This document shows, one piece after another, positions 23,381 through 34,581 of a stretch of 64,000 nucleotides of DNA. The notes below the pieces were generated by a model that saw nothing but the letters and a program-made list of their open reading frames with translations, was not told the DNA's origin and did not search any database. This DNA is from Streptomyces sp. NRRL S-37 (GTDB lineage: Bacteria; Actinomycetota; Actinomycetes; Streptomycetales; Streptomycetaceae). The translations under genes and the position numbers were made by a program. The stretch lies in contig NZ_JOIZ01000007.1 of the NCBI RefSeq assembly GCF_000721605.1, positions 62,001 through 126,000 of the forward strand. The letters run 5' to 3'. Position 1 is the first letter of the stretch. Each line of letters starts with the position of its first letter.

Positions 23381-23396
23381 GTCACGGAACGATTAC
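23381..23396 (-). promoter_or_regulatory. MtrA/AfsQ1-like direct repeat upstream of NlpC/P60
   Basis: On the minus strand GTAAT-CGTTCC-GTGAC fits the GTnAC-n6-GTnAC direct repeat described for AfsQ1/MtrA-type response regulators with one mismatch. It lies about 250 bases upstream of the NlpC/P60 start. MtrA controls cell-wall hydrolases in actinobacteria, which makes the location sensible; the site itself is a weak match. Confidence 0.25.
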
Positions 23397-23843
23397 CCGC
23401 ACCGTCGCGTCCGGGAGCGCCGGCCACGCCTCGGCCGGCCCCCGGGATCGACGTCCGGATCGACGAGAGCGTCGACGCGGGCATCGCCGGCCGGAGCGGG
23501 GGCGGATCGGCGGCCGGATCGCGGCGCCGGGACTTCGTGAACGCGTGCACACGTCCACATCCCGCCTCCGGTCCCCCTGATGTGTGAACGCTCCTCTATC
23601 AAGAGATCGAGTCCAGCGCCAATTTGCATGCGCGGGAAGACTCTTGATATGGAGACGGCCGCCCTGAGCTGCGCTGACGAGGCAAAATGTCACCTTTGGT
23701 GACCGCCTGGATGCTTGGCGTGTGAAGATCACCGCTCATCCGACTTCATGATCGTTCGTCAGGTGGTGGAGATCACAAAGCTTGTGCGATACCCCGTGTC
23801 GCAGATCACAGACCCGCAGGCATAGGATGCGGAGCGGTTGGGC

Positions 23844-23861
23844 TTGTGACCTGCTTCACAT
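23844..23861. promoter_or_regulatory. Rex operator (ROP site) upstream of nuoA
   Basis: TTGTGA-CCTGCT-TCACAT matches the 18-bp Rex operator TTGTGAnnnnnnTCACAA at 11 of 12 defined positions. Rex is the NADH/NAD+-sensing repressor first described in S. coelicolor, where the nuo operon is among its targets. The site is 16 bases after a TAGGAT -10-like hexamer, so bound Rex would block early transcription. It predicts that nuo is induced when NADH rises. Confidence 0.8.
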
Positions 23862-23930
23862 GTTCTCGATCTTCGCCGGGGCGGGCGTGGTTCGTGGGGC
23901 TGTCGAGGCGGGGCGGGTCCGACGCACCAC

Positions 23931-23972
23931 CTCCCCCAGGGGCTCGGCTTCGCTCACCCCCGGGGGGACCCC
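23931..23972. repeat. GC-rich nested palindrome in the nuo leader
   Basis: CCCCC, GGGG, CGGCTTCGCT, CCCC and GGGGG segments nest to form a compact hairpin about 40 bases before nuoA. The motif with a GGCTTCGCTC centre flanked by C- and G-runs resembles short palindromes scattered between genes in many Streptomyces genomes (recalled, not searched). Its effect could be transcript stability or attenuation of nuo. Confidence 0.45.
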
Positions 23973-24008
23973 ATTGCAGTCAATGCCGACTGAGAGGAGC
24001 GAGGAGCG

Positions 24009-24368
24009 GTGAACGCGTATGCGCCCATCCTCGTACTGGGAGCCCTCGGGGCAGGCTTTGCGATCTTCTCCGTGGTCATGGCCACGCTGATCGGTCCGAA
24101 GCGGTACAACCGCGCCAAGCTCGAGGCGTACGAGTGCGGTATCGAACCGACCCCCACGCCGGCCGGCGGCGGGCGCTTCCCCATCAAGTACTACCTGACG
24201 GCGATGCTCTTCATCATTTTCGATATCGAGATCGTCTTCCTCTACCCCTGGGCCGTCACCTTCGACGCCCTGGGGATCTTCGGGCTCGTGGAGATGCTGC
24301 TCTTCGTGCTCACCGTCTTCGTCGCGTACGCGTACGTATGGCGGCGCGGCGGCCTGGAATGGGACTGA
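24009..24368 (+). CDS. nuoA: NADH-quinone oxidoreductase subunit A
   Basis: The 119-residue membrane subunit of complex I has three helices and the conserved segment YECGIEPT with its reactive cysteine, near the quinone site. GTG at 24009 follows the ribosome site GAGGAG. It opens the 14-gene nuo operon, whose promoter region carries a Rex-type operator about 150 bases upstream. nuoB starts 13 bases after its stop. Confidence 0.96.
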   Translation: MNAYAPILVLGALGAGFAIFSVVMATLIGPKRYNRAKLEAYECGIEPTPTPAGGGRFPIKYYLTAMLFIIFDIEIVFLYPWAVTFDALGIFGLVEMLLFVLTVFVAYAYVWRRGGLEWD

Positions 24369-24381
24369 GGGGCCACTAGTC

Positions 24382-24936
24382 ATGGGACTCGAAGAAAAGC
24401 TGCCGAGCGGATTCCTGCTCACCACCGTCGAGCAGGCCGCGGGCTGGGTGCGTAAGTCGTCCGTCTTCCCCGCCACGTTCGGCCTCGCCTGCTGTGCCAT
24501 CGAGATGATGACCACCGGCGCCGGACGTTACGACCTGGCGCGCTTCGGCATGGAGGTCTTCCGCGGATCGCCGCGGCAGGCGGACCTCATGATCGTCGCC
24601 GGGCGGGTCAGCCAGAAGATGGCGCCGGTGCTGCGGCAGGTCTACGACCAGATGCCGAACCCCAAGTGGGTGATCTCCATGGGGGTCTGCGCCTCCTCGG
24701 GCGGCATGTTCAACAACTACGCGATCGTGCAGGGCGTCGACCACATCGTCCCGGTCGACATCTACCTCCCCGGCTGCCCGCCCCGCCCCGAGATGCTGAT
24801 GGACGCGATCCTCAAGCTCCACCAGAAGATCCAGACCTCCAAGCTCGGCGTCAACGCGGAGGAAGCGGCCCGCGAGGCGGAGGAGGCGGCGCTCAAGGCC
24901 CTGCCCACGATCGAGATGAAGGGGCTGCTGCGATGA
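24382..24936 (+). CDS. nuoB: NADH-quinone oxidoreductase subunit B
   Basis: The 184-residue peripheral-arm subunit carries the terminal cluster N2 that passes electrons to menaquinone. Ligands are visible in LACCAIEMM (adjacent Cys pair), [10 protein letters not shown] and [11 protein letters not shown] charged C-terminal tail of about 30 residues is typical of actinobacterial NuoB. ATG at 24382; the stop overlaps nuoC by 4 bases. Confidence 0.97.
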   Translation: MGLEEKLPSGFLLTTVEQAAGWVRKSSVFPATFGLACCAIEMMTTGAGRYDLARFGMEVFRGSPRQADLMIVAGRVSQKMAPVLRQVYDQMPNPKWVISMGVCASSGGMFNNYAIVQGVDHIVPVDIYLPGCPPRPEMLMDAILKLHQKIQTSKLGVNAEEAAREAEEAALKALPTIEMKGLLR

Positions 24937-25685
24937 GCGACGCGAACGGCGCGGGCGGGGCGAACGGGGTGAACCCCGAGAAGGACCTCTCCGCCGAGAA
25001 CCTCCCCGGCCAGCGCGGACAGGGCGGCGAGGAGATCCGCGTCCAGCGCGGCATGTTCGGCGCCGCGGGCGGCGGCGACACCTCCGGCTACGGCGGACTG
25101 GTCCGCTCGGTCCGGCTCCCGGGACCGGCGTCCCGCCCCTACGGCGGCTGGTTCGACGAGGTCGCCGACGAGCTGGAGGGCGCACTGGAGGAGCAGGACC
25201 TGCTTCCGGAGAACGCCATCGAGAAGACGGTCGTCGACCGCGGCGAACTCACCTTCCACATCGAGCGCGAGCACCTGGTCCGGGTCGCGAGGACCCTGCG
25301 CGACGACCCCGCCCTGCGCTTCGAGCTGTGCACCGGCGTCAGCGGCGTGCACTACCCGAACGACAAGGGCCGCGAGCTGCACGCCGTCTACCACCTGCGC
25401 TCGATCACCCACAACCGGCTGATCCGCCTGGAAGTCAGCGCCCCCGACAGCGACCCGCACATCCCGTCGCTGTTCTCCGTCTATCCGACGAACGACTGGC
25501 ACGAGCGCGAGACGTACGACTTCTTCGGCATCGTCTTCGACGGTCACCCGGCCCTCACGCGGATCATGATGCCGGACGACTGGCAGGGCCATCCGCAGCG
25601 CAAGGACTATCCCCTCGGCGGCATCCCCGTCGAGTACAAGGGCGCCCAGATCCCGGCTCCGGACCAGCGGAGGTCGTACTCATGA
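24933..25685 (+). CDS. nuoC: NADH-quinone oxidoreductase subunit C
   Basis: The 250-residue hydrophilic subunit packs with NuoD and NuoB near the quinone pocket. The 30-kDa-subunit signature is in [22 protein letters not shown] and [18 protein letters not shown] near the C-terminus. It has an extra Gly/Asn/Glu-rich N-terminus of about 60 residues. It is a separate gene here, not fused to nuoD as in E. coli. Both ends overlap their neighbours by ATGA. Confidence 0.96.
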   Translation: MSDANGAGGANGVNPEKDLSAENLPGQRGQGGEEIRVQRGMFGAAGGGDTSGYGGLVRSVRLPGPASRPYGGWFDEVADELEGALEEQDLLPENAIEKTVVDRGELTFHIEREHLVRVARTLRDDPALRFELCTGVSGVHYPNDKGRELHAVYHLRSITHNRLIRLEVSAPDSDPHIPSLFSVYPTNDWHERETYDFFGIVFDGHPALTRIMMPDDWQGHPQRKDYPLGGIPVEYKGAQIPAPDQRRSYS

Positions 25686-27004
25686 GCACTTCCCACGCCT
25701 CCCCTCGGGAGACCACCGAGGGCACCGTATACACGGTCACCGGCGGCGACTGGGACGAGGTCGTCGAGACCGCGGCCCGCGCCGACGACGAACGCATCGT
25801 CGTCAACATGGGTCCGCAGCACCCGTCCACCCACGGAGTGCTCCGTCTGATCCTGGAGATCGACGGCGAGACGGTCACCGAGGCCCGCTGCGGCATCGGC
25901 TACCTCCATACCGGCATCGAGAAGAACCTCGAGTACCGCACGTGGACCCAGGGCACCACGTTCGTGACGCGCATGGACTACCTGACGTCGTTCTTCAACG
26001 AGACGGCGTACTGCCTGGGCGTCGAGAAGCTCCTCGGCATCGAGGACCAGATCCCGGACCGGGCCACCGTCATCCGGGTGCTCCTGATGGAGCTGAACCG
26101 GCTCTCCTCCCACCTGGTGTGCATCGCCACCGGCGGCATGGAACTCGGCGCCACCACGATCATGATCTACGGATTCCGTGATCGTGAACTCATTCTCGAT
26201 CTCTACGAGCTCATCACCGGGCTGCGGATGAACCACGCGTACATCCGCCCCGGCGGACTCGCCCAGGATCTGCCGCCCGGCGCGGTGGACCGGATCCGCG
26301 AGTTCGTGAAGACGATGCGGAAGAACCTCCCGGAGTACGACAAGCTCGCCACCGGGAACCCCATCTTCAAGGCCCGCATGCAGAACGTCGGCTACCTCGA
26401 CCTGGCCGGCTGCATGGCCCTCGGCGCCACCGGCCCGATCCTGCGCTCCACCGGCCTGCCGCACGACCTGCGCAAGGCACAGCCGTACTGCGGATACGAG
26501 ACCTACGACTTCGAGATCCCGACCGCCGACACCTGTGACTCCTACGGCCGCTTCCTGATCCGGCTGGAGGAGATGCGCCAGTCGCTGCGCATCGTCGAGC
26601 AGTGCCTGGACCGGCTCCAGCCCGGACCGGTCATGGTCGCCGACAAGAAGATCGCCTGGCCCGCCCAGCTCGCCCTGGGACCGGACGGACTGGGCAACTC
26701 CCTCGACCACATCAAGAAGATCATGGGCACCTCCATGGAGGCCCTGATCCACCACTTCAAGCTGGTCACCGAGGGCTTCCGGGTCCCGCCGGGACAGGCG
26801 TACGCGGCGGTCGAGTCGCCCAAGGGCGAGCTCGGGGCGCACGTCGTCTCCGACGGCGGCACCCGCCCCTACCGGGTCCACTTCCGCGACCCGTCCTTCA
26901 CCAACCTGCAGGCCATGGCGGCGATGTGCGAGGGCGGCCAGGTCGCCGACGTCATCGTCGCCGTCGCGTCCATCGACCCCGTGATGGGAGGCGTCGACCG
27001 GTGA
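25682..27004 (+). CDS. nuoD: NADH-quinone oxidoreductase subunit D
   Basis: The 440-residue 49-kDa-type subunit forms the quinone-reduction site with NuoB. Typical stretches are [15 protein letters not shown] at about residues 42-56, EKNLEYRTW, and the terminal [11 protein letters not shown], which ends as in nearly all NuoD. ATG at 25682 overlaps the nuoC stop; nuoE begins inside its stop codon. Confidence 0.97.
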   Translation: MSTSHASPRETTEGTVYTVTGGDWDEVVETAARADDERIVVNMGPQHPSTHGVLRLILEIDGETVTEARCGIGYLHTGIEKNLEYRTWTQGTTFVTRMDYLTSFFNETAYCLGVEKLLGIEDQIPDRATVIRVLLMELNRLSSHLVCIATGGMELGATTIMIYGFRDRELILDLYELITGLRMNHAYIRPGGLAQDLPPGAVDRIREFVKTMRKNLPEYDKLATGNPIFKARMQNVGYLDLAGCMALGATGPILRSTGLPHDLRKAQPYCGYETYDFEIPTADTCDSYGRFLIRLEEMRQSLRIVEQCLDRLQPGPVMVADKKIAWPAQLALGPDGLGNSLDHIKKIMGTSMEALIHHFKLVTEGFRVPPGQAYAAVESPKGELGAHVVSDGGTRPYRVHFRDPSFTNLQAMAAMCEGGQVADVIVAVASIDPVMGGVDR

Positions 27005-27870
27005 CCACCTCTTCTTCGGAGCGGTCCGAGCGGGGCGTCAGCCTGGGCATGCCCGAACTGCCCGCACCCGCCTACCCGGACGACGTCCGGGCCCGGCTGG
27101 AGGCCGACGCGCGCGAGGTCATCGCCCGCTACCCGGACTCCCGGTCCGCCCTCCTGCCGCTGCTGCACCTCGTGCAGTCGGAGGAGGGCCACGTCACGCG
27201 CACCGGGATGCGGTTCTGCGCGGACATGCTCGGCCTGACCACGGCCGAGGTGACCGCGGTCGCCACCTTCTACACCATGTACCGGCGCAAGCCGAGCGGT
27301 GACTACCAGGTCGGGGTGTGCACCAACACCCTGTGCGCCGTCATGGGCGGCGACGCGATCTTCGAGGAGCTCCAGGAGCACCTGGGCGTCGGCAACGGCG
27401 AGACCACCGACGACGGCAAGGTCACCCTGGAGCACATCGAGTGCAACGCGGCCTGCGACTTCGCGCCCGTGGTAATGGTCAACTGGGAGTTCTTCGACAA
27501 CCAGACCCCCCAGAGCGCCAAGCGCATGGTCGACGACCTGCGCGCCGGCCGCCCGGTCGCGCCCACCCGCGGGGCGCCCCTGTGCACCTTCAAGGAGACC
27601 GCCCGCATCCTGGCCGGTTTCCCCGACACGCGCGAGGGGGCCGTCGAGGCCACCGGCAGCGCGGGACCCGCCTCCCTGATCGGCCTGAAGCTGGCCAAGG
27701 GGGAGGCCGCGCCCGCGCGTGTGGTGCACCCGCGCGGTGAGGCGCCCCAGGACACCCCGCCGCACGAGCCGTCACCGACGGAGCACCTCAGCTCGCACGA
27801 CGCGCCACAGGACACATCGGCCTCCGACCCGGCGCACCCCGCCGGGCCCACCGCCGAGGAGGGGGAGTGA
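27001..27870 (+). CDS. nuoE: NADH-quinone oxidoreductase subunit E
   Basis: The 289-residue subunit holds the 2Fe-2S cluster N1a beside NuoF. Ligand motifs CTNTLC (about residues 107-112) and CNAACDFAP (about 150-158) are intact. Its C-terminal 70 residues form an extra Pro/Ser/Glu-rich tail ([18 protein letters not shown] and so on) absent from the E. coli protein of about 166 residues; actinobacterial NuoE are generally longer. GTG at 27001 overlaps the nuoD stop. Confidence 0.96.
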   Translation: MTTSSSERSERGVSLGMPELPAPAYPDDVRARLEADAREVIARYPDSRSALLPLLHLVQSEEGHVTRTGMRFCADMLGLTTAEVTAVATFYTMYRRKPSGDYQVGVCTNTLCAVMGGDAIFEELQEHLGVGNGETTDDGKVTLEHIECNAACDFAPVVMVNWEFFDNQTPQSAKRMVDDLRAGRPVAPTRGAPLCTFKETARILAGFPDTREGAVEATGSAGPASLIGLKLAKGEAAPARVVHPRGEAPQDTPPHEPSPTEHLSSHDAPQDTSASDPAHPAGPTAEEGE

Positions 27871-29219
27871 TGACCTTGGCACCCGAACTCAAGGACATGA
27901 GCCCGGAGAAGCTGCTCGCGCCCGTGCTGTCGGCCTTCTGGGACGAGGACGAGTCCTGGACGCTGGACGTCTACAGGAGGCACGAGGGGTACGAGGGGCT
28001 CCGCAAGGCGCTCGCCATGTCGCCGGACGACGTCATCGCGTACGTCAAGGAGTCCGGTCTGCGCGGGCGCGGCGGCGCCGGCTTCCCGACGGGAATGAAG
28101 TGGCAGTTCATTCCCCAGGGAGACGGAAAACCCCACTATCTGGTGGTCAACGCCGACGAGTCGGAGCCCGGGACGTGCAAGGACATCCCGCTCCTCTTCG
28201 CGAATCCACATAGCCTCATCGAGGGCATCGTCATCGCCTGCTATGCCATCAGGTCGTCTCACGCCTTCATCTATCTGCGTGGTGAAGTCGTCCCCGTGCT
28301 GCGGCGGTTGCACGAGGCCGTGCGCGAGGCCTACGCGGCCGGCTTCCTCGGCGAGAACATCCTGGGCAGCGGACTCGACCTCCAGCTCACCGTGCACGCG
28401 GGCGCGGGCGCGTACATCTGCGGTGAGGAGACCGCACTGCTCGACTCGCTCGAAGGCCGCCGGGGTCAACCGCGGCTCCGTCCCCCCTTTCCTGCCGTCG
28501 CGGGCCTCTACGCGTGCCCGACTGTGGTGAACAACGTCGAGTCGATCGCTTCGGTTCCCGCCATCATGAACCGGGGCAAGGAATGGTTCCGCTCGATGGG
28601 AAGCGAGAAGTCCCCCGGCTTCACGCTCTATTCCCTCAGCGGCCACGTCGCCAACCCCGGACAGTACGAGGCGCCCCTCGGCATCACCCTGCGCCAGCTG
28701 CTGGAGATGAGCGGCGGGATGCGCCCGGGCCACCGGCTGAAGTTCTGGACGCCGGGCGGCTCCTCGACGCCGATGTTCACCGAGGAGCACCTCGACGTCC
28801 CCCTCGACTACGAGGGAGTGGGCGCCGCGGGTTCCATGCTCGGCACGAAGGCCCTGCAGTGCTTCGACGAGACGACCTGCGTCGTGCGCGCCGTCACCCG
28901 CTGGACCGAGTTCTACGCCCACGAGTCCTGCGGCAAGTGCACGCCCTGCCGTGAGGGCACGTACTGGCTGGTCCAGCTGCTGCGGGACATCGAGGCCGGC
29001 AAGGGGCGGCCGGCCGACCTCGACAAGCTGAACGACATCGCCGACAACATCAACGGCAAGTCCTTCTGCGCCCTCGGCGACGGCGCCGCCTCGCCGATCT
29101 TCTCCTCGCTCAAGTACTTCCGCGAGGAGTACGAGGAGCACATCACGGGCCGCGGCTGCCCCTTCGATCCGGCCAGGTCGACGGCCTGGGCCGACCACCG
29201 TACGGAGGTGAACGCATGA
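27867..29219 (+). CDS. nuoF: NADH-quinone oxidoreductase subunit F (NADH and FMN binding)
   Basis: The 450-residue NADH-dehydrogenase subunit binds NADH, FMN and 4Fe-4S cluster N3. The FMN/NADH region [14 protein letters not shown] lies at about residues 63-76, and the cluster ligands are [15 protein letters not shown] at about 351-365 with a fourth Cys in FCALGDGA. The start is GTG at 27867 followed directly by ATG at 27870; both overlap the nuoE stop. nuoG starts by a 4-base overlap. Confidence 0.97.
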   Translation: MMTLAPELKDMSPEKLLAPVLSAFWDEDESWTLDVYRRHEGYEGLRKALAMSPDDVIAYVKESGLRGRGGAGFPTGMKWQFIPQGDGKPHYLVVNADESEPGTCKDIPLLFANPHSLIEGIVIACYAIRSSHAFIYLRGEVVPVLRRLHEAVREAYAAGFLGENILGSGLDLQLTVHAGAGAYICGEETALLDSLEGRRGQPRLRPPFPAVAGLYACPTVVNNVESIASVPAIMNRGKEWFRSMGSEKSPGFTLYSLSGHVANPGQYEAPLGITLRQLLEMSGGMRPGHRLKFWTPGGSSTPMFTEEHLDVPLDYEGVGAAGSMLGTKALQCFDETTCVVRAVTRWTEFYAHESCGKCTPCREGTYWLVQLLRDIEAGKGRPADLDKLNDIADNINGKSFCALGDGAASPIFSSLKYFREEYEEHITGRGCPFDPARSTAWADHRTEVNA

Positions 29220-31720
29220 CCGTGACCGCAAGCGCTCCCTCCGGAGGCGGAGAGGCGGCGGTCCCGCCCGAGGACCTCGTGACGCTGACCATCGACGGCG
29301 CCGAGATCAGCGTGCCCAAGGGCACCCTGGTCATCCGGGCCGCCGAGCAGCTCGGCATCGAGATCCCCCGGTTCTGCGACCACCCGCTCCTCGACCCGGC
29401 CGGCGCCTGCCGGCAGTGCATCGTCGAGGTCGAGGGCCAGCGCAAGCCCATGGCGTCCTGCACCATCACCTGCACCGACGGGATGGTGGTGAAGACGCAG
29501 CTCTCCTCGCCGGTCGCGGAGAAGGCCCAGAAGGGTGTGATGGAGCTGCTGCTCATCAACCACCCGCTGGACTGCCCGGTCTGCGACAAGGGCGGCGAGT
29601 GCCCGCTGCAGAACCAGGCGATGTCGCACGGCAACGCCGAGTCCCGCTTCGAGGGCAGGAAGCGCACCTACGAGAAGCCCGTCCCGGTCTCCACCCAGGT
29701 GCTGCTCGACCGCGAACGGTGCGTGCTGTGCGCCCGCTGCACCCGGTTCTCCAACCAGGTCGCCGGCGACCCGATGATCGAGCTGATCGAGCGGGGCGCG
29801 CTCCAGCAGGTCGGCACCGGCGAGGGCGACCCCTTCGAGTCGTACTTCTCCGGCAACACCATCCAGATCTGCCCGGTCGGCGCGCTCACCTCGGCGGCGT
29901 ACCGGTTCCGCTCCCGCCCCTTCGACCTGATCTCGTCGCCGTCGGTGTGCGAGCACTGCTCCGGCGGCTGCGCCACCCGCACCGACCACCGGCGCGGCAA
30001 GGTCATGCGGCGGCTGGCCGCCCACGACCCCGAGGTCAACGAGGAGTGGATCTGCGACAAGGGGCGCTTCGCGTTCCGGTACGCGCAGATGCCGGGCCGT
30101 CTCGACACGCCGCTGGTGCGCAACCCGGAGGGCGAGCTGGAGCCGGCGTCCTGGCCGGACGCGCTGCGGATCGCGGCGCAGGGACTGCTGGCCTCGCGCG
30201 GCCGCACCGGTGTCCTGACCGGCGGCCGGCTCACCGTCGAGGACGCCTACGCGTACAGCAAGTTCGCGCGGGTGGCGCTCGCCACCAACGACATCGACTT
30301 CCGCGCGCGCGTGCACAGCGCCGAGGAGGCCGACTTCCTCGCCGCACGGGTCGCGGGCCGCGGCCGTGACCTCGACGGCACGGGTGTCACGTACACGTAC
30401 CTGGAGAAGGCGCCCGCGGTCCTGCTGGTCGGGTTCGAGTCCGAGGAGGAGGCGCCCGGCGTCTTCCTGCGGTTGCGCAAGGCCTGGCGCAAGCACGGGC
30501 AGAAGACGTTCGCCCTGGCCACGCACGCCACGCGCGGGCTGGAGAAGGCCGGCGGCACGCTGCTGCCGGCGGCTCCCGGCACCGAGACCGAGTGGCTGGA
30601 CGCCCTGGCCGGCGGCGTCGGCCTGGAGGGCGACGGGGCCAGGGCCGCCGAGGCGCTGCGGGGCGAGGGCGCGGTCGTCGTCGTCGGCGAGCGGCTGGCG
30701 GCCGTACGGGGCGGTCTGACCGCCGCCGTCCGGTTCGCCGCCGCGACCGGGGCCCGGCTGGTGTGGATCCCGCGCCGGGCCGGGGAGCGGGGCGCCGTGG
30801 AGGCGGGGGCGCTGCCGGCGCTGCTGCCCGGCGGCCGCCCGTCGACCGACCCGCGCGCACGCGAGGAGATCGCCGCCGCGTGGGGTGTGGCCGAACTGCC
30901 GCACCGCTACGGTCGCGACACCGGACAGATCGTCGAGGCGGCGGCCCGCGGTGAGCTCCAGGCGCTGCTGGTCGCGGGCGTGGAGGTCGCCGACCTGCCC
31001 GATCCGGCACGCGCGCGTGCCGCGCTCGCCGAGGCCGGGTTCGTGGTGTCGCTGGAGCTGCGGCCCGGCGAGGTCACCGCACTCGCCGACGTCGTCCTGC
31101 CGGTCGCCGCGGTCGCGGAGAAGGCCGGCACCTTCCTCAACTGGGAGGGCAGGGTCCGTATGTTCGAGGCGGCGCTCAAGCCCGACCAGATGACCCGGCG
31201 GGTCGCGCCCACCGACGCGCGCGTGCTGCAGATGCTGGCCGACGCCATGGACGTCCACCTGGGGCTGCCGGACCTGCGCACCATCCGCGCGGAGCTCGAC
31301 CGGCTCGGCGTCTGGGACGGCCCCCGGGCCACCGACCCGCTGGAGACCGCGGGCGTGCTGCCCCGGCCGGCCGCCGGGGAGGCCGTGCTCGCCGGGCACC
31401 GGCTGCTGCTCGACGAGGGCGTCCTGCAACGGGGCGACGAGGCGCTCGCCGGCACCCGGCACGCCGCCCGCGCGCGCGTGTCGGCGGCCACGGCCGCCGA
31501 GGCCGGCGTCAAGGACGGCGACCTGCTCGCGGTGACCGGCACCGCCGGAACGGTCCGGCTGCCGCTGGCCGTCACCGAGATGCCCGACCGCGTGGTGTGG
31601 CTCCCGCTGAACTCCGTCGGCGGCGGCGTCGCCTCCGGCACCGGGGCACTGCCCGGCTCACTCGTCCGTATCGGCCCGGCGACGCCCGCCGACGAGGCCA
31701 CCGAGGAGGTGGAGGCATGA
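29216..31720 (+). CDS. nuoG: NADH-quinone oxidoreductase subunit G
   Basis: The 834-residue iron-sulfur subunit relays electrons from NuoF to NuoI. The 2Fe-2S site is at [15 protein letters not shown] (about residues 47-61), then the His-Cys cluster [14 protein letters not shown], the two-cluster ferredoxin-like segment (CVLCARC), and a molybdopterin-oxidoreductase-type domain starting near CEHCSGGC at about 244. That large C-terminal domain is a catalytically inactive relic in complex I. ATG at 29216. Confidence 0.97.
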   Translation: MTVTASAPSGGGEAAVPPEDLVTLTIDGAEISVPKGTLVIRAAEQLGIEIPRFCDHPLLDPAGACRQCIVEVEGQRKPMASCTITCTDGMVVKTQLSSPVAEKAQKGVMELLLINHPLDCPVCDKGGECPLQNQAMSHGNAESRFEGRKRTYEKPVPVSTQVLLDRERCVLCARCTRFSNQVAGDPMIELIERGALQQVGTGEGDPFESYFSGNTIQICPVGALTSAAYRFRSRPFDLISSPSVCEHCSGGCATRTDHRRGKVMRRLAAHDPEVNEEWICDKGRFAFRYAQMPGRLDTPLVRNPEGELEPASWPDALRIAAQGLLASRGRTGVLTGGRLTVEDAYAYSKFARVALATNDIDFRARVHSAEEADFLAARVAGRGRDLDGTGVTYTYLEKAPAVLLVGFESEEEAPGVFLRLRKAWRKHGQKTFALATHATRGLEKAGGTLLPAAPGTETEWLDALAGGVGLEGDGARAAEALRGEGAVVVVGERLAAVRGGLTAAVRFAAATGARLVWIPRRAGERGAVEAGALPALLPGGRPSTDPRAREEIAAAWGVAELPHRYGRDTGQIVEAAARGELQALLVAGVEVADLPDPARARAALAEAGFVVSLELRPGEVTALADVVLPVAAVAEKAGTFLNWEGRVRMFEAALKPDQMTRRVAPTDARVLQMLADAMDVHLGLPDLRTIRAELDRLGVWDGPRATDPLETAGVLPRPAAGEAVLAGHRLLLDEGVLQRGDEALAGTRHAARARVSAATAAEAGVKDGDLLAVTGTAGTVRLPLAVTEMPDRVVWLPLNSVGGGVASGTGALPGSLVRIGPATPADEATEEVEA

Positions 31721-33093
31721 GCCCGTACCTCGCCGCTGAAGACCTCTCGATGTTCGGCACCGACCCCTGGTGGCTGGTCGTCGTCAAGGCGGTGTTCTGC
31801 TTCGCCTTCCTGATGGTGACCGTGCTGATCTCCATCGTCATGGAGCGCAAGGTCGTCGCCTGGATGCAGCTGCGCATCGGCCCCAACCGGCACGGCCCCT
31901 GGGGCATGCTCCAGTCGCTCGCCGACGGCGTGAAGCTGATGCTCAAGGAAGACGTCGTCGTCAAACGCGCGGACAAGGCCGTCTACGTCCTCGCGCCGAT
32001 CGTCGCGGCCGTCCCGGCCTTCATGGCGTTCGCGGTGATCCCCTTCGGCCCGGCCGGCAACGAGGTCTCGATCTTCGGCCAGCGCACCACCATGCAGCTC
32101 ACCGACCTGCCGATCGCGATGCTGTACATCCTCGCGGTCGCCTCGGTCGGCATCTACGGCATCGTCCTGGCGGGCTGGAGCTCCGGCTCCACCTATCCGC
32201 TCCTGGGCGGTCTGCGCTCCTGCGCGCAGATGATCTCGTACGAGATCGCCATGGGCGCCGCGTTCGCCTCCGTGTTCCTGTACTCGGGGTCGATGTCGAC
32301 GTCGACGATCGTCGGGGCGCAGACCGACCGCTGGTACGTCCTGCTGCTGCCGGTCTCCTTCCTCATCTACATCGTGACGATGGTCGGCGAGACCAACCGC
32401 GCCCCGTTCGACATGCCCGAGTCCGAGGGCGACCTGGTCGGCGGCTTCAACACCGAGTACTCGTCGATCAAGTTCGCGATGTTCATGCTCGCCGAGTACA
32501 TCAACATGGTGACCGTCTCGGCCGTCGCCGTGACCCTCTTCCTGGGCGGCTGGCGGGCCCCGTGGCCGATCAGCACCTTCTGGGAGGGCGCGAACCACGG
32601 CTGGTGGCCGATGCTCTGGTTCACCGGCAAGCTCCTCTCACTGCTGTTCGGCTTCGTGTGGCTGCGCGGCACGCTCCCGCGCGTGCGCTACGACCAGCTG
32701 ATGAAGCTCGGCTGGAAGGTCCTCATCCCGGTCTCCCTGGTGTGGCTGATGCTCGTCGCCACCGTGCGGGCGCTGCGGAACGAGAACTACGACTTCGCCG
32801 ACATCGCCCTCTACATCGGCGGGGCTGTCCTCGCCCTCCTGCTGCTGTCCTTCGTCGCCGACCTGTTCCGCGGCAAGGGGAAGGAGGCCGGGCAGCCCGC
32901 CGAGGGTCCGCCCGCCTTCGACCCCATGGGCGGCGGATTCCCCGTACCGCCGCTGCCGGGACAGGAGATGCCGCCGGTCCCGCGGCGCCGCTCGCGCCGT
33001 GAGCGGGAGCTGATTGTCAGTGGTGCACCCGATACTCAGAGTGACGGATCTGCGGTCGGATCCACGGATGGAAAGGAGGCGTCCGATGGCTGA
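31717..33093 (+). CDS. nuoH: NADH-quinone oxidoreductase subunit H
   Basis: The 458-residue membrane subunit lies at the junction of the arms and lines the quinone channel. Eight or so helices and the loops [21 protein letters not shown] and [18 protein letters not shown], conserved in all NuoH, are present. About 70 C-terminal residues beyond the usual end are Pro/Gly/Arg/Ser-rich ([21 protein letters not shown]). nuoI overlaps its end by 8 bases. Confidence 0.97.
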   Translation: MSPYLAAEDLSMFGTDPWWLVVVKAVFCFAFLMVTVLISIVMERKVVAWMQLRIGPNRHGPWGMLQSLADGVKLMLKEDVVVKRADKAVYVLAPIVAAVPAFMAFAVIPFGPAGNEVSIFGQRTTMQLTDLPIAMLYILAVASVGIYGIVLAGWSSGSTYPLLGGLRSCAQMISYEIAMGAAFASVFLYSGSMSTSTIVGAQTDRWYVLLLPVSFLIYIVTMVGETNRAPFDMPESEGDLVGGFNTEYSSIKFAMFMLAEYINMVTVSAVAVTLFLGGWRAPWPISTFWEGANHGWWPMLWFTGKLLSLLFGFVWLRGTLPRVRYDQLMKLGWKVLIPVSLVWLMLVATVRALRNENYDFADIALYIGGAVLALLLLSFVADLFRGKGKEAGQPAEGPPAFDPMGGGFPVPPLPGQEMPPVPRRRSRRERELIVSGAPDTQSDGSAVGSTDGKEASDG

Positions 33094-33727
33094 GGAGCCC
33101 AAGGGGACCGAGCCCGGTTTCCTGAACCCCGTGGCCGGCTTCGGCGTGACCTTCAAGGCCATGTTCAAGAAGCGGCTGACCGAGCAGTACCCGGAGCAGC
33201 GGAAGACCACCGCTCCGCGCTTCCACGGACGGCACCAGCTCAACCGCCATCCGGACGGCCTGGAGAAGTGCGTCGGCTGCGAGCTGTGCGCCTGGGCCTG
33301 TCCCGCCGACGCGATCTACGTCGAGGGCGCGGACAACACCGAGGAGGAGCGCTACTCGCCCGGTGAGCGGTACGGCCGCGTCTACCAGATCAACTACGCC
33401 CGCTGCATCCTGTGCGGGCTGTGCATCGAGGCGTGCCCCACGCGCGCGCTCACGATGACCAACGAGTTCGAGCTGGCGGACTCCAGCCGCGCCAACCTCA
33501 TCTACACCAAGGAGCAGCTGCTCGCCGGTCTGGAGGAGGGCATGGTCGACTCCCCGCACGCCATGTACCCGGGCACCGACGAACAGGACTACTACCGGGG
33601 CCTGGTGACCGAGGCGGCGCCCGGTACGGAGCGGCAGGTGGCCCACTCCGAGGGAGAGGTGGTCCAGGAGGCCGCCTCGACCTTCGGCCCGGAGGAACCG
33701 GCGTCGGAGAAGGTGATCGGGCGATGA
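33086..33727 (+). CDS. nuoI: NADH-quinone oxidoreductase subunit I
   Basis: The 213-residue ferredoxin-like subunit binds two 4Fe-4S clusters through [15 protein letters not shown] (about residues 56-70) and [15 protein letters not shown] (about 101-115). ATG at 33086 has an unusually good ribosome site, AAAGGAGG at 33073-33080, located inside the end of nuoH. A C-terminal acidic tail follows the ferredoxin domain. Confidence 0.96.
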   Translation: MAEEPKGTEPGFLNPVAGFGVTFKAMFKKRLTEQYPEQRKTTAPRFHGRHQLNRHPDGLEKCVGCELCAWACPADAIYVEGADNTEEERYSPGERYGRVYQINYARCILCGLCIEACPTRALTMTNEFELADSSRANLIYTKEQLLAGLEEGMVDSPHAMYPGTDEQDYYRGLVTEAAPGTERQVAHSEGEVVQEAASTFGPEEPASEKVIGR

Positions 33728-34581
33728 CCGGGCAGCTCGCCGCCGCGGTGACCCTCTCCGCGGGCACCTCCACCGGAGAGGCCGTCCAGTTCTGGATCCT
33801 CGGCACGGTCGCCGTGATCGGCGCCCTGTGCACCGTCTTCATGAAGCGGGCCGTGCACAGCGCGCTCTGCCTCGCCGGCACCATGATCATCCTGGCGGTG
33901 TTCTACCTGGCCAACGGCGCCTACTTCCTGGGCGTCGTCCAGATCGTCGTCTACACCGGCGCGATCATGATGCTGTTCCTGTTCGTGGTGATGCTCGTCG
34001 GCGTCACCGCGGCGGACTCCCTGAAGGAGACCATCAAGGGCCAGCGCTGGCTGGCCCTGCTGTGCGGGCTCGGCTTCGGCGTCCTGCTGATCGGCGGGAT
34101 CGGGAACGCCTCGCTCAGCGAGTTCGACGGCATCGGCGAGGCGAACGCGGGCGGCAACGTGGAGGGTCTCGCGGCCCTCCTCTTCACCAAGTACGTCTTC
34201 GCCTTCGAGATCACCGGCGCGCTGCTCATCACGGCCGCCGTCGGCGCCATGGTGCTCACCCACCGCGAGCGCACCGAACGCGCGAAGACGCAGCGGGAGC
34301 TGGCCGAGCGGCGCGTGCGCGAGGGCACGTACCTGCCGCCGCTGCCGGCGCCCGGTGTGTACGCCCGGCACAACGCGGTGGACATCGCGGGCCTGCTGCC
34401 CGACGGCACCCCGTCGGAGCTCACCGTCAGCAAGACGCTGCGGGAGCGCGGCCAGATCCGTGACGTGTCGCAGGAGGCGATCAACGACCTGCGGGCCATG
34501 GAGCGGCGCGCCGAGGAGCGCCTGGAGCGCACCGCGATCGACGCGCCGACCTTCAAGCGGGCCGAGGAGGCGTCGAAGTGA
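33724..34581 (+). CDS. nuoJ: NADH-quinone oxidoreductase subunit J
   Basis: The 285-residue membrane subunit has five helices in its first 180 residues, with the family segment [22 protein letters not shown]. The remaining 100 residues are a hydrophilic tail ([19 protein letters not shown] at the end) not found in E. coli NuoJ of about 184 residues. ATG at 33724 overlaps the nuoI stop; its own stop overlaps nuoK. Confidence 0.96.
   Translation: MTGQLAAAVTLSAGTSTGEAVQFWILGTVAVIGALCTVFMKRAVHSALCLAGTMIILAVFYLANGAYFLGVVQIVVYTGAIMMLFLFVVMLVGVTAADSLKETIKGQRWLALLCGLGFGVLLIGGIGNASLSEFDGIGEANAGGNVEGLAALLFTKYVFAFEITGALLITAAVGAMVLTHRERTERAKTQRELAERRVREGTYLPPLPAPGVYARHNAVDIAGLLPDGTPSELTVSKTLRERGQIRDVSQEAINDLRAMERRAEERLERTAIDAPTFKRAEEASK

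Larger units (their letters stand above)
23133..24008. other. Long divergent intergenic region between NlpC/P60 and nuoA
   Basis: About 870 bases hold no convincing gene; the frames open here lack normal codon bias. Structures seen: an inverted repeat GACGCCC/GGGCGTC (23236-23242, 23256-23262), a MtrA/AfsQ1-like site (23381-23396), a palindrome GTCACC-TTT-GGTGAC (23689-23703), a TAGGAT -10-like hexamer (23823-23828), a Rex-type operator (23844-23861) and a G/C-rich nested palindrome (23931-23972). Parts around 23581-23700 and 23740-23830 are less GC-rich than coding DNA. It is likely a regulatory region for two promoters with a long nuo leader. Confidence 0.6.

Noticed and set aside
23190..24008. 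A c-di-AMP riboswitch before the NlpC/P60 gene
   Set aside because: The minus strand was read for GGGGGACCCA, GGGGTGAA and the CCCGACAGCTCACCTCG block that are clear before the transglycosylase gene; none is present here.
28913..31462. An 849-codon minus-strand frame opposite nuoF/nuoG
   Set aside because: NuoF and NuoG are certain by motif, and the antisense product is low-complexity without any recognisable fold.
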